A stretch of DNA of 64,000 nucleotides, taken from contig NZ_CP080414.1 of the NCBI RefSeq assembly GCF_019457615.1, forward strand, positions 3,098,501 through 3,162,500, written 5' to 3'. The translations under genes and the position numbers were made by a program. This stretch comes from Shewanella zhangzhouensis. Its GTDB lineage: Bacteria; Pseudomonadota; Gammaproteobacteria; Enterobacterales; Shewanellaceae. The first letter of the stretch is position 1. Each line of letters starts with the position of its first letter. This document shows, in pieces, positions 27,258 to 35,833 of this stretch. Below the pieces are notes generated by a model, which searched no databases, was not told the origin of the DNA, and worked only from the letters and a program-made list of their open reading frames with translations.

Positions 27258-28343
27258 ATGCAATCAACGTGGAAGATTTTACCTCTGCTGGTCGTACTCA
27301 ACAGCTTTTTACCGGTGGCAATGGCGAGGGAGTTTTCCCAGGTTTATGACAGTTATAGGCATGCGTTGGAGATTGGAAATCTGAGCGATGCGCGAAAGTT
27401 TGCAGAAGAGGCTTATCAATTGGGGGAGGCCAAGTTTGGTAAAGACAGCCTGAATTATGCGAATCTGGGGTTAAATTTTGCCAAAGCCCTGCGAGATGAC
27501 TCATCCAAAAAGTACGTAGAGAGAAAAACTCAAGCGACTGAAGTTGCCAAAAACAGTCTGGCGATTTACAGGACGCACTTCGAAGGGACAGCCACCGAAT
27601 TGATTGAGCCCCTGATGGTGGTTGGTGATGTGACGCAGGACAACAGATTGGCTCGCGAAAGCTATAAGAGTGCACTGGAGATTGCTGAGGACTCGGGTAA
27701 GCCTGATATCCTTGCTGTGACCCAAATGGGCGCGTTCAAGCGTCTTTCCCACACAGAGTTTTACGATCGTTCGTTGTTTTCCGGCCTTGAGGATGCCCAT
27801 GAATATTTCATTAACTCCCTTCCTCCGAATGCAGTCGACCGCCTTGAGGCGACTTACTTGCTCGCCAGAGCCTATCACGGCCAAAAGAAATATTCCAAAG
27901 CAGAGCCTCTCTATCTTGAGGTGATAAAGGGCTATGACGTACTGGATTTCACTCACCCCTACAGTCTGTCTTCCCACAGTCGACTGGTTGAACTCTATGA
28001 GCATGAAGGCGAGCGTGATAAAGCGACAAAGCATTGCATTGCCATTGGCAGCATGACACCCTGGGATGACAATCAGGAGCAGACACCCCTGTTTCGTAAA
28101 CCAGCTAAATATCCCATAAATCTTGCCAAACGAGGTAAGGACGGCTGGGTTGAAGTTCATTTTACCGTTGATGAGATGGGTATGGTTCGCGACCCCAAAG
28201 TAACGAGATCATCAGGTGGCCGGGCCTTTGAGGCTGCTGCTGTGGAGGCTGTGAGTGCCTGGCGTTTTGCACCCAAGTTTGAAGATGGCAAGCCGGTAAA
28301 AGCAAAAACAGCGGTCAAGATGGCTTTTGAAATAGCAAAGTAA
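27258..28343 (+). CDS. Exported protein with TPR-like repeats and TonB C-terminal domain (copy 2)
   Basis: This paralogue of the divergent neighbour is also 361 aa. AAAGGA lies 9 bases before the ATG at 27258; an in-frame GTG at 27237 is less likely. The signal peptide ends around VAMA. The segments LGEAKFGKDSLNYANLGLNFAKALRDD, CIAIGSMTPWDDNQEQTPLFRK and the TonB-type ending are shared almost word for word. The coding sequence looks AT-richer than most of the window and than copy 1, which may mean faster divergence or a different history. It ends at a bidirectional terminator. Confidence 0.85.
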   Translation: MQSTWKILPLLVVLNSFLPVAMAREFSQVYDSYRHALEIGNLSDARKFAEEAYQLGEAKFGKDSLNYANLGLNFAKALRDDSSKKYVERKTQATEVAKNSLAIYRTHFEGTATELIEPLMVVGDVTQDNRLARESYKSALEIAEDSGKPDILAVTQMGAFKRLSHTEFYDRSLFSGLEDAHEYFINSLPPNAVDRLEATYLLARAYHGQKKYSKAEPLYLEVIKGYDVLDFTHPYSLSSHSRLVELYEHEGERDKATKHCIAIGSMTPWDDNQEQTPLFRKPAKYPINLAKRGKDGWVEVHFTVDEMGMVRDPKVTRSSGGRAFEAAAVEAVSAWRFAPKFEDGKPVKAKTAVKMAFEIAK

Positions 28344-28349
28344 ATTGAT

Positions 28350-28382
28350 AAAAAACGCCGCTTAAAAGCGGCATTTTTTATT
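28350..28382. terminator. Bidirectional terminator between TonB-domain copy 2 and the MATE gene
   Basis: The hairpin AAAACGCCGCTT-AA-AAGCGGCATTTTTT pairs over its GCCGCTT core and is flanked by A and T runs. Confidence 0.9.
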
Positions 28383-28416
28383 GGCAATGGCAGTCGCAAC
28401 CACACCAGATACACGC

Positions 28417-29742
28417 TCAGGCTGCGTCAATCCTGACCAGGCTGTAAACCATCCACAGGGTGAGAACGCTGCTGACACAGGCCAGCGACACCCAGACGCC
28501 GGGAACACCAAACAGCCAGGCAAAGCTGTAAATCACTGCCGCTATCAGCAGTAATTTGGTGCCGGTCAGAATAGAGGCTTCTCTTGGCCGGTTGATGGCC
28601 TGGAAAAAGCTCGCCCCCACCAAAATCAGGCCCTCAAAGGGCAGCCCCCAGAAATAGAGCCGCATCCCCTCAATGGCCACAGGGCTTAACACCGGATTGT
28701 CTCCGGCGAAAATGTACAAGGCCCACTCGGGTTTGCCGTAGATGAACAGCAGCCCCAGTCCTGCTGTCAGCAAGGTCACCATCATCGCCAGATTGCGGGT
28801 CTTGCGAACCCTGTCCATGCGGCCGGCACCGGCGTTAAAACTGAGTACCGGTTGAGAGCCAAGGGCGATACCTTCAAAAATCAGATAGAAAAACGCTTCT
28901 GTGTAACTCACGACCCCATAAGCCGCCACATGCAGCGGCGTTCCCACCCATAAAAGCGCAGTGTTGTGCAGCGTGAGCACGATGGACAGGTACAGGTTCA
29001 TCAGCAGGCTTGGCAGTCCCACCCGGGCAATATTCAAGCAGTTGTCCAACTTAAGCCGCATCTGCTGTAAGTCGATTCGCAGCGCTGTCTTGCCCCGGAA
29101 GAAATGCTGCAGACAAAGAAGACCCGTCACTGCCTGAGACAGCATGGTGGCGATGGAAGCCCCCGCCAGACCAAAGTCCCACACCACAATAAAGAGGTAA
29201 TCCAGCAGGGTATTTATCACTCCACCGGCGATCAGCACCCAGGTAACAAAGGCCGGCTTGCCATCGTTTCGCAAAAGCGTTGAAAACGCCATTGAGATCA
29301 GCGGGAAAATACACAGGGCAAAGTACCAGAACAGGTAGTCATGGGCACTTTCCAGCACCTCCCCTTCGGCGCCGAGCCAAATAAGAATATGTCTGGCGCT
29401 GATTGAGCCCACCAGGGTAAAAAACAGCGCCGACAGCAGTACCAGACTGAAGGCGTTACCGAGGAGCTCCCTTGCCTTGGCCGTTTTCCCCTCACCCAGC
29501 TTGATGGACACCAGTGCCCCGGCCCCCATGCCAATCAGGGCGCCGACCGCATACAGCAAGGCGCCCACCGGATAGGCCAGCATAATGCCCGCAAGCCCTG
29601 TTTCGCCGAGAAAATGTCCGACGAACATGCCATCAATGGTGACATAAATCCCGGTAACCAGCATGGACGCTATGGTTGGCAGGGTGTAGCGCCAAAAGAG
29701 CCTTGAGACTGGCGCTTCCAGCATAGCTTGGGTATGGTTCAT
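28417..29742 (-). CDS. MATE family efflux transporter
   Basis: This 441-aa inner-membrane exporter has about 12 hydrophobic segments in two MatE halves. The N-terminus RLFWRYTLPTIASMLVTGIYVTIDGMFVGHFLGETGLAG is typical of MATE drug/sodium antiporters. The ATG at 29742 has only a weak ribosome binding site (AGAATAA). It is a single gene between a shared terminator and a 220-base gap. The substrate cannot be read from the sequence; drugs and cations are usual for the family. Confidence 0.92.
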   Translation of the reverse strand: MNHTQAMLEAPVSRLFWRYTLPTIASMLVTGIYVTIDGMFVGHFLGETGLAGIMLAYPVGALLYAVGALIGMGAGALVSIKLGEGKTAKARELLGNAFSLVLLSALFFTLVGSISARHILIWLGAEGEVLESAHDYLFWYFALCIFPLISMAFSTLLRNDGKPAFVTWVLIAGGVINTLLDYLFIVVWDFGLAGASIATMLSQAVTGLLCLQHFFRGKTALRIDLQQMRLKLDNCLNIARVGLPSLLMNLYLSIVLTLHNTALLWVGTPLHVAAYGVVSYTEAFFYLIFEGIALGSQPVLSFNAGAGRMDRVRKTRNLAMMVTLLTAGLGLLFIYGKPEWALYIFAGDNPVLSPVAIEGMRLYFWGLPFEGLILVGASFFQAINRPREASILTGTKLLLIAAVIYSFAWLFGVPGVWVSLACVSSVLTLWMVYSLVRIDAA

Positions 29743-29962
29743 GTTTTTTATTCTGAACTTTTGATTGTTATTTTTAACAAAAGAAGGCCGATTGTAGCCA
29801 GTTATCCCCCGCCCGGCCAGTGCCCGAATTCCAGATTTGCGAGCCCGTGTCCCGTGAGCCTGCCTCCGCGGAACCAGTGTCCCGTAACAAAGTGGCGAAA
29901 GTCCATGTAAAGGACGCTAAGGTTTCGCTGAATCCCGGGCTTGGCTCTGTGCGCCCCATCTA

Positions 29963-31009
29963 TCAAACTACAGGGCTGCCACCTACAGTGCTGCCACTGG
30001 CCAGCAGCGCGCCTTCAATGGCATCCCAGTCGAGGGGCTCTGTGGCAATAAATTCGATGCGGGAGTCCATGGCATCATCCAGCTCCGCCAGACTCAATTC
30101 AGTTTCAAGCCGGTTAATGGCCAGGATGCCATCCGGGGTTATCATCACCGCCTTGAGTCTCAAACTCGGGTTGGCCTCGACTACCGCCATCAGGGCGTCG
30201 AAGTCAAATGTCCACCCGGCATTGAAACACCAGCCACAGGCAAAGATGCCATCGGCCTGATGGGGTTTACGAATAAAGCCCTGGTCGTTGAATGCCAAAG
30301 CCTCCAGGGCTTCCTCCTCATCAAAGAGGCCCATGGCGGCCGCAGGCTTGGTGGCAAAGAAGCCCCGGGGAGCGGACATCAGCCGCGGCGCCCGGGTCGA
30401 TACTTGCATCATGGCCTTAAGCAGGGGCCCAGAGACGGGTGCGTGTGCAGAAAAGGGCAGCACAGGGGCGCCGGGATTGATGTCTGTGACATAAGCGCCA
30501 AGGGTAGCTAGAAAGTCAGGTGCCTGAATATCGGCCTTGCAGGCCAGCACCAGATCGGCCACCGCAAGCTGCTGATTGAAGATGTCATTTTGGGTATAAC
30601 GGGTATCGTTAAGGTTTCGCGAGTCCACCAAACACAGGGTGCGCTGGATGGATAACACCCCCTGATATTCCGGTGCCATCAGGGTTTTGAGAATATTGGC
30701 AGGATGGCCGAGGCCTGTTGGCTCAATCAGGAGACGGCTGGGTCTGGCTTGTCTGAGCAGCTGGGCCACCGCCACCCTGGTGGGCACCCCTGCGGCGCAG
30801 CAAATACAGCCCCCGGGCACTTCACGGATAGCCAAACCCTCGCGGCTGCCCAGCAAAGCGGCATCCAGGCCGACTTCGCCAAACTCATTAACCAGAACGG
30901 CCCAGGTTTCTCCTTCAGGCTTTTGCGCCAGTAATTGTTTGATAAAACTGGTTTTACCTGCGCCTAAAAAACCTGTGATGACATTGACGGGGATATTCCC
31001 AAGCAGCAT
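29963..31009 (-). CDS. COG0523 (CobW/YjiA-type) G3E GTPase, putative metal chaperone
   Basis: This 348-aa GTP-hydrolysing metallochaperone candidate has Walker A GFLGAGKTSFIKQLL, the metal-binding CxCC motif in PGGCICCAAG, a Walker B/G3 Glu region EPTGLGHPANIL, and a C-terminal CobW_C domain (about 255-348). The ATG at 31009 follows AAGGAG with good spacing. An open frame extends 125 residues further upstream to 31384, but that part runs over the helicase gene and looks like shadow sequence. Zinc delivery is the usual role of this group. No Zur site or zinc gene is recognised nearby, so the metal is open. Confidence 0.9.
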   Translation of the reverse strand: MLLGNIPVNVITGFLGAGKTSFIKQLLAQKPEGETWAVLVNEFGEVGLDAALLGSREGLAIREVPGGCICCAAGVPTRVAVAQLLRQARPSRLLIEPTGLGHPANILKTLMAPEYQGVLSIQRTLCLVDSRNLNDTRYTQNDIFNQQLAVADLVLACKADIQAPDFLATLGAYVTDINPGAPVLPFSAHAPVSGPLLKAMMQVSTRAPRLMSAPRGFFATKPAAAMGLFDEEEALEALAFNDQGFIRKPHQADGIFACGWCFNAGWTFDFDALMAVVEANPSLRLKAVMITPDGILAINRLETELSLAELDDAMDSRIEFIATEPLDWDAIEGALLASGSTVGGSPVV

Positions 31010-31139
31010 GGCAAGACTCCTTCGGCCCAACTGGCCCTTTGCCTTTTTCGGTGAGTAGCCTCTCGCGGTGGAATCACGCGGTAAAAGACTGCACGCTAAA
31101 ATCCGGTCAGTGTACCTAAAAGCCCCGCCGCTGACACCC

Positions 31140-32498
31140 TCAGTCCCGTGCTTGCCGCTTTGGACCGCTCCCCTGACGGGCAGGCTTTCCTGATTGCCGC
31201 TGTGAGCCATTACTGCTGCCAGCCCGGCCACCGGCTGTTCGGCTTCCCGTGCGGCTGCCACTGCGATTGCCGTCACGGCTGCCGGGGCGATGCCCTGCAT
31301 GTCGGCCAGACTTATTGGCAGGCTTACTTCCCGACGTTGATAAAGCGCTGTCGCGATACCTCTGGGGTAAGGGGTCTTTCGCACTGTATCCCTCTGGAGT
31401 TATTACCTCAGGCAATGCCGGGCAAAGTGCCTTCAGCAAGGGCAAATCGGCGCGCATCTCAGGTGACAGCACTATCACCGCCAGGCCTTCCCGCCCCGCC
31501 CTGGCACTGCGGCCAAGACGATGTATCAGGTCTTCTTCACCGTGGGGCAGTCCCAGACTTATCACCACGGGCAAGTCTTCGATGTCCAGTCCCCTGGCCG
31601 CCACGTCGGTTGCCACCAGCAATCTCTGTTTGCCGGATTTGAACTCATCCAGGCCACGCCGTCTGGCGCCCTGGGTTTTCTCACCATGAAATGCGGCCGC
31701 CTGCAGCCCATCGAGGGCAAGCTCAGCCACCAGGGTATTGGATTCTTCCCGGGATGAGACAAATACCAGTGCCTGACGCCAGTTGCGCTTTCCCACCAGC
31801 TCGGCGACAAATTCGGCCCATCGGGGCTTATCCAGCATAAAGACTTCGAGGGCGAGCTGCTGTGGGATACGGCCTGTGTCTTTGGCGGCCAGGCTTACCG
31901 CGTTGGCGAGCCAGCGCCCTGCCAACTCACGCTCCCGCTCGGCAAAGCTCGCTGAAAACATGGCGCTTTGGTGCTGCCCGAGCTGGCGGCGTATTTTTTC
32001 GATGTCGGGGGCAAAGCCCATGTCCAGCATGCGGTCTGCTTCATCCAGCACCAGGGTGCTGACACTCGCAAGGGACAGACCAAATTGACCGGTCAAATCC
32101 AAAAGCCGCCCGGGGGTCGCCACCAGAATGTCAACTCCGGCGGCCAGCGCCTGACGTTGGGGACGGATATTCACCCCACCGTAAACCGCGAGTGCTGTCA
32201 GCCCCAATCCGGCGCTGTAGCGCGTAAAGGCATCGGCTACCTGCACAGCCAGTTCCCGGGTTGGCACCAATACCAGCGCCTGTATCCCGCCACGCTGCCC
32301 CTTGTTCGAGATCTGCTGCAATATCGGCAAAGCAAAGGCCGCCGTTTTCCCGCTGCCGGTTTGGGCTACCGCAATCAAATCCCGGCCACTGAGGAGCACA
32401 GGGATACTCTGGGCCTGAATTTCTGTTGGTGCAGGATAGCCGCACTGTTTCAGCGTTTGCAGCAGAGGTGCTGCCAATCCCAGTGAATCGAAGGACAT
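31140..32498 (-). CDS. DEAD-box ATP-dependent RNA helicase (RhlE-like)
   Basis: This 452-aa RNA helicase remodels RNA or ribonucleoproteins. The Q motif (GYPAPTEIQAQSIP), motif I AQTGSGKT, Ia PTRELA, Ib TPGRLL and II DEAD are intact. Motif III reads SAS instead of SAT, and motif VI HRLGRSARAGR instead of the common HRxGRTGRxG. From about residue 395 the protein has a basic Ser/Gly/Arg-rich tail, as in RNA-binding RhlE relatives. AGGAGA precedes the ATG. The 130-base gap to the COG0523 gene leaves open whether they share a transcript. Confidence 0.93.
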   Translation of the reverse strand: MSFDSLGLAAPLLQTLKQCGYPAPTEIQAQSIPVLLSGRDLIAVAQTGSGKTAAFALPILQQISNKGQRGGIQALVLVPTRELAVQVADAFTRYSAGLGLTALAVYGGVNIRPQRQALAAGVDILVATPGRLLDLTGQFGLSLASVSTLVLDEADRMLDMGFAPDIEKIRRQLGQHQSAMFSASFAERERELAGRWLANAVSLAAKDTGRIPQQLALEVFMLDKPRWAEFVAELVGKRNWRQALVFVSSREESNTLVAELALDGLQAAAFHGEKTQGARRRGLDEFKSGKQRLLVATDVAARGLDIEDLPVVISLGLPHGEEDLIHRLGRSARAGREGLAVIVLSPEMRADLPLLKALCPALPEVITPEGYSAKDPLPQRYRDSALSTSGSKPANKSGRHAGHRPGSRDGNRSGSRTGSRTAGGRAGSSNGSQRQSGKPARQGSGPKRQARD

Positions 32499-32615
32499 AA
32501 GTCTCCTGTGGTGGCGAGTTTTTCAGCACTGCCAGTGAACAAAAAAGAGCGCAGTATAACGGCGCACCACTCAAGGTCAAACGGGTTTAATCAGCAAGGC
32601 ATGGAAATGGGTGAC

Positions 32616-35600
32616 TCAGGCATCCTGCGCCTTTTTGGTTGCCTTGGCTTTGGGCCTGGCCTTGCTGGTTTCAGGCTTATCGGGCGGCGGCGCATGATTG
32701 GGATCCTCAGCCAGAAAACGCGCCTCGAATTCCGCCCGGGAGACAGGCGCCGAATACAGGTAGCCCTGGGCATAATCACAGCCCATGGCCGTGAGGATCT
32801 CTTGCTGTTTCAGGGTTTCAACTCCTTCGGCAATCACCTTCATCCCGAGTTTTTGTGCCATCACAATAATGGCCTCACACAGGGTTCTGTCGCTGGCGTC
32901 CTCTTCCAGATTGCGGGTAAAGGATTGGTCGATTTTAAGGTAGTCGATATCAAATTTTTTCAGATACGCCAGCGAAGAATAACCTGTGCCGAAATCGTCC
33001 AAAGACACCTGAATGCCGGCGTCCCTGTACGTGAGCAGTTTTTCAGCCACCCCGGAGGAGGCATCCAGTAACAAGCCTTCGGTAATTTCGATGCAGATCC
33101 CGCCGTTAGTCAGTTCCAGCTCCTCAAGCAGGGCGACCCAGCGCTCAAAGTTTTCCCCTTCATCGCGAAACTGCACCGGCGACTTGTTCACCGACAATTG
33201 TATGCTGGTGCCATACACACTGTGCCAGTCGCGGCATTGCCGCGCGGCATGCTCAAATACCCAGGAGCCAATTTCCATAATCAGCCCTGTGTCTTCGGCA
33301 ACCGGAATAAACTCGGTCGGCGAGATATACCCCCGCTCGGGATGATGCCAGCGCAGCAGGGCTTCTGCCTTGTGCACCTTGCCGCTTTGCAGATGCACTA
33401 TGGGCTGATACACCAGACTGAACTGCTGATGCTCAATCGCAAAGCGTAAGTCCTGAATAAGCCGCATCCGGTACCTGGCCTGCTCCTGCATTGAAGGCGT
33501 GAAGTAATTGAAGCGGTTACGCCCCTGCTCCTTGGCCGCATACATGGCCTGATCGGCATTTTTCAGCAGCGCCTCCCGGGTACTGGCATCCTCGGGAAAC
33601 AGGGTAATGCCGATACTGACACTGATGTAGGCCGAATCCGACCCCAGCTGGAATGGCTCGGCAATGGCCTTGAGAATTTTGCTGGCCGCCCGCTCTACCC
33701 CACCCACATCGTGGATATCGCGGATCATTACGGTAAATTCGTCACCACCAAGGCGAGCCACCACATCCGAGTCACGCACACAGGCTTTGATTCTGTCAGC
33801 GCACTCGATGAGGAGCTTGTCCCCCATGTCATGGCCCAGGGTGTCGTTAACCTCTTTGAAAAAATCCAAATCCAAAAACAGCAGTGCAAAGCGCACTTTT
33901 TGCCGGGATGCCAGGGAAATCTCCCGGTCGAGGTAATCCAGCAACATGCGTCTGTTGGGCAACTTGGTGAGGGGGTCGTAGTTGGCCTGCTGCCAAATAA
34001 TCTGCTCCTGGGCCTTTTTCTCTGTGATATCAGAGAACAGTGCTACCCGGCGATGGGGCCTGTGGTAAGCATCGTAAATGGTGTTCACGGTAAGCCAAAT
34101 AAGGTATTCCTTACCATTTTTGTGCTGTTGCCACATTTCCCCCTGCCAACGGCCGGTTTCTTTAATGGCCTGATTAACCTCATCATAAAAAGCTGGCTTG
34201 TTTCGTGAGCAATAAAACTGGCTGATGTGAGCGCCCTGCACCTCCTTCGCCGAATAACCGGTGATATCGGCAAAGGCGGCGTTGACCGTGATAATGTTAC
34301 CCTTGTGGTCCATTACGCTCATGGCTTCACTGGAGTTGTTATAAACAGAGGCTGCCAGCTCCATCTGCTCCTGGTTGTGGCGAACCTGGGTGATATCCAG
34401 ATGTACACCGCACATCCTGAGCGCTTTACCACGGCTGTCTTTTTGCATCACCCGACCTGTGTCCCTAATCCACAGTATCTCACCGCTTTTACGAATAATG
34501 CGATATTCCATATTGTGACTGTCGCTGTGGCCCTGCAAATGTCGGTCGATGGACTTGAGCACTGCCATGCGATCATCCGGATGAATGGAGTCCATCCAAA
34601 TCCTGTGGTTCTGACGCATTTCATCCACCGAGCATCCCAGCATTTCGGCGCAGCGCTCGTTGCGGTCAATCAGGTCACTTTTCAAATCCCAGTCCCAAAA
34701 CCCCAGCTCGGCGGAGGCTAGCACCAGGGACAACTGTTCGCGACTGGCGCGCACTGACATCTCTGATTGGGTCTGTGCCGAAATATCCATAAAACCGGCA
34801 ATCACCAACTGTACCCTGCCGGCACTGCGCTTACAGGCCACCGTCATATGGGTGTGGACTATGCTGCCATCTTTGGCATAAAAGCGTTTATTGAGTTCGT
34901 ACTGTTCTATCGTGCCCGCCAACATCTTATTGAATTGGGCAAGATCCGTGGAAATATCGTCTTCGTGGGACATCTGCTCCCAGTTCATCGACAGCAGCTC
35001 TTTTTCAGAATACTTGAGCATCTGGCACAACCTGGGGTTAACCTTAATCCAGTGCTTGTCAACGGAGGTGATGGCAATGCCGATGTTGCCGACATTGAAT
35101 TGCGAGCGAAACAGGAAATCATCCTGCAGCTTTATTTTTTCGTCCCGTTCAATCTCCAGCCGCCGGGCCAACAGCCTGGCGAGTAACAAGGTCGCCAGGG
35201 GACATACCAGCATTACGGTAGTGCCTATGGTAGACACCAGCTCCCAGGCCAGATCAAAGGGCATAATAAAGAAGCACAGCAAGCTGCCAATGTGAACCAG
35301 CACGCCAAGCAGCAATAACGGCCCCGTGCTTATCTCAATCAGATTTTTCTGCCAGGGGATGCGCCACAGGATCCCCATGACAGCGGCGAAGGCAATGCCG
35401 GCAATACCGGCCACCATGGCCGGACCGCCCATACCGTAGCGATAGATGGCCATCATGGCTGAGGCAATCAGGGTGGGAACTGCGCCGAAATAGAGACCGC
35501 TGACACTGAGCAGCACACCTCGGGTATCAAAGTAGATCCCCTCGGCAAATTCGTAGCGGGCAGACATGATGGTCATGCCGATGGCGCCAATCACCAATCC

Positions 35601-35726
35601 CAGCATGATGTGCCAAACCCACCGGATCCGCTGCTGTTTCAGCCAGGGGATGGCGTCATAAAGGTACACCAGCGCCAATAGCAGCGCGGCATTTTGGACC
35701 AGCGGAAAAAAAATACCCTGGGTCAT
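32616..35726 (-). CDS. Membrane c-di-GMP enzyme: 5TMR-LYT sensor, three PAS, GGDEF and EAL domains
   Basis: This 1036-aa protein can make and break cyclic di-GMP. Residues 1-200 hold several membrane helices resembling the 5TM-LytS sensor (GVLLSVSGLYFGAVPTL...YRYGMGGPAM). Three PAS domains follow. The GGDEF domain has the intact active site RLGGDEF and an inhibitory-site RDSD five residues before it. The EAL domain keeps EALLRW, EITEG, DDFGTGYSS, LKID and AEGVE, so both activities look possible. The C-terminal tail is Lys/Ala/Pro-rich. It lies downstream of glgA on the same strand after about 105 bases with no terminator seen, so read-through from the glycogen operon is possible. Confidence 0.95.
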   Translation of the reverse strand: MTQGIFFPLVQNAALLLALVYLYDAIPWLKQQRIRWVWHIMLGLVIGAIGMTIMSARYEFAEGIYFDTRGVLLSVSGLYFGAVPTLIASAMMAIYRYGMGGPAMVAGIAGIAFAAVMGILWRIPWQKNLIEISTGPLLLLGVLVHIGSLLCFFIMPFDLAWELVSTIGTTVMLVCPLATLLLARLLARRLEIERDEKIKLQDDFLFRSQFNVGNIGIAITSVDKHWIKVNPRLCQMLKYSEKELLSMNWEQMSHEDDISTDLAQFNKMLAGTIEQYELNKRFYAKDGSIVHTHMTVACKRSAGRVQLVIAGFMDISAQTQSEMSVRASREQLSLVLASAELGFWDWDLKSDLIDRNERCAEMLGCSVDEMRQNHRIWMDSIHPDDRMAVLKSIDRHLQGHSDSHNMEYRIIRKSGEILWIRDTGRVMQKDSRGKALRMCGVHLDITQVRHNQEQMELAASVYNNSSEAMSVMDHKGNIITVNAAFADITGYSAKEVQGAHISQFYCSRNKPAFYDEVNQAIKETGRWQGEMWQQHKNGKEYLIWLTVNTIYDAYHRPHRRVALFSDITEKKAQEQIIWQQANYDPLTKLPNRRMLLDYLDREISLASRQKVRFALLFLDLDFFKEVNDTLGHDMGDKLLIECADRIKACVRDSDVVARLGGDEFTVMIRDIHDVGGVERAASKILKAIAEPFQLGSDSAYISVSIGITLFPEDASTREALLKNADQAMYAAKEQGRNRFNYFTPSMQEQARYRMRLIQDLRFAIEHQQFSLVYQPIVHLQSGKVHKAEALLRWHHPERGYISPTEFIPVAEDTGLIMEIGSWVFEHAARQCRDWHSVYGTSIQLSVNKSPVQFRDEGENFERWVALLEELELTNGGICIEITEGLLLDASSGVAEKLLTYRDAGIQVSLDDFGTGYSSLAYLKKFDIDYLKIDQSFTRNLEEDASDRTLCEAIIVMAQKLGMKVIAEGVETLKQQEILTAMGCDYAQGYLYSAPVSRAEFEARFLAEDPNHAPPPDKPETSKARPKAKATKKAQDA

Positions 35727-35833
35727 TTTCTGCCTGTACTCTCCCGGGTTTGAATACCTGAGACTTTCTCCATCATGCCCTTGTTACACAAAGGATAAAA
35801 GCCCCAGTGATGAGAGAATTGTAGCAGAGGGTA

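Noticed and set aside
31010..31384. 125-residue N-terminal extension of the COG0523 GTPase
   Set aside because: The upstream part overlaps the helicase gene, is not family-like, and AAGGAG marks the ATG at 31009.
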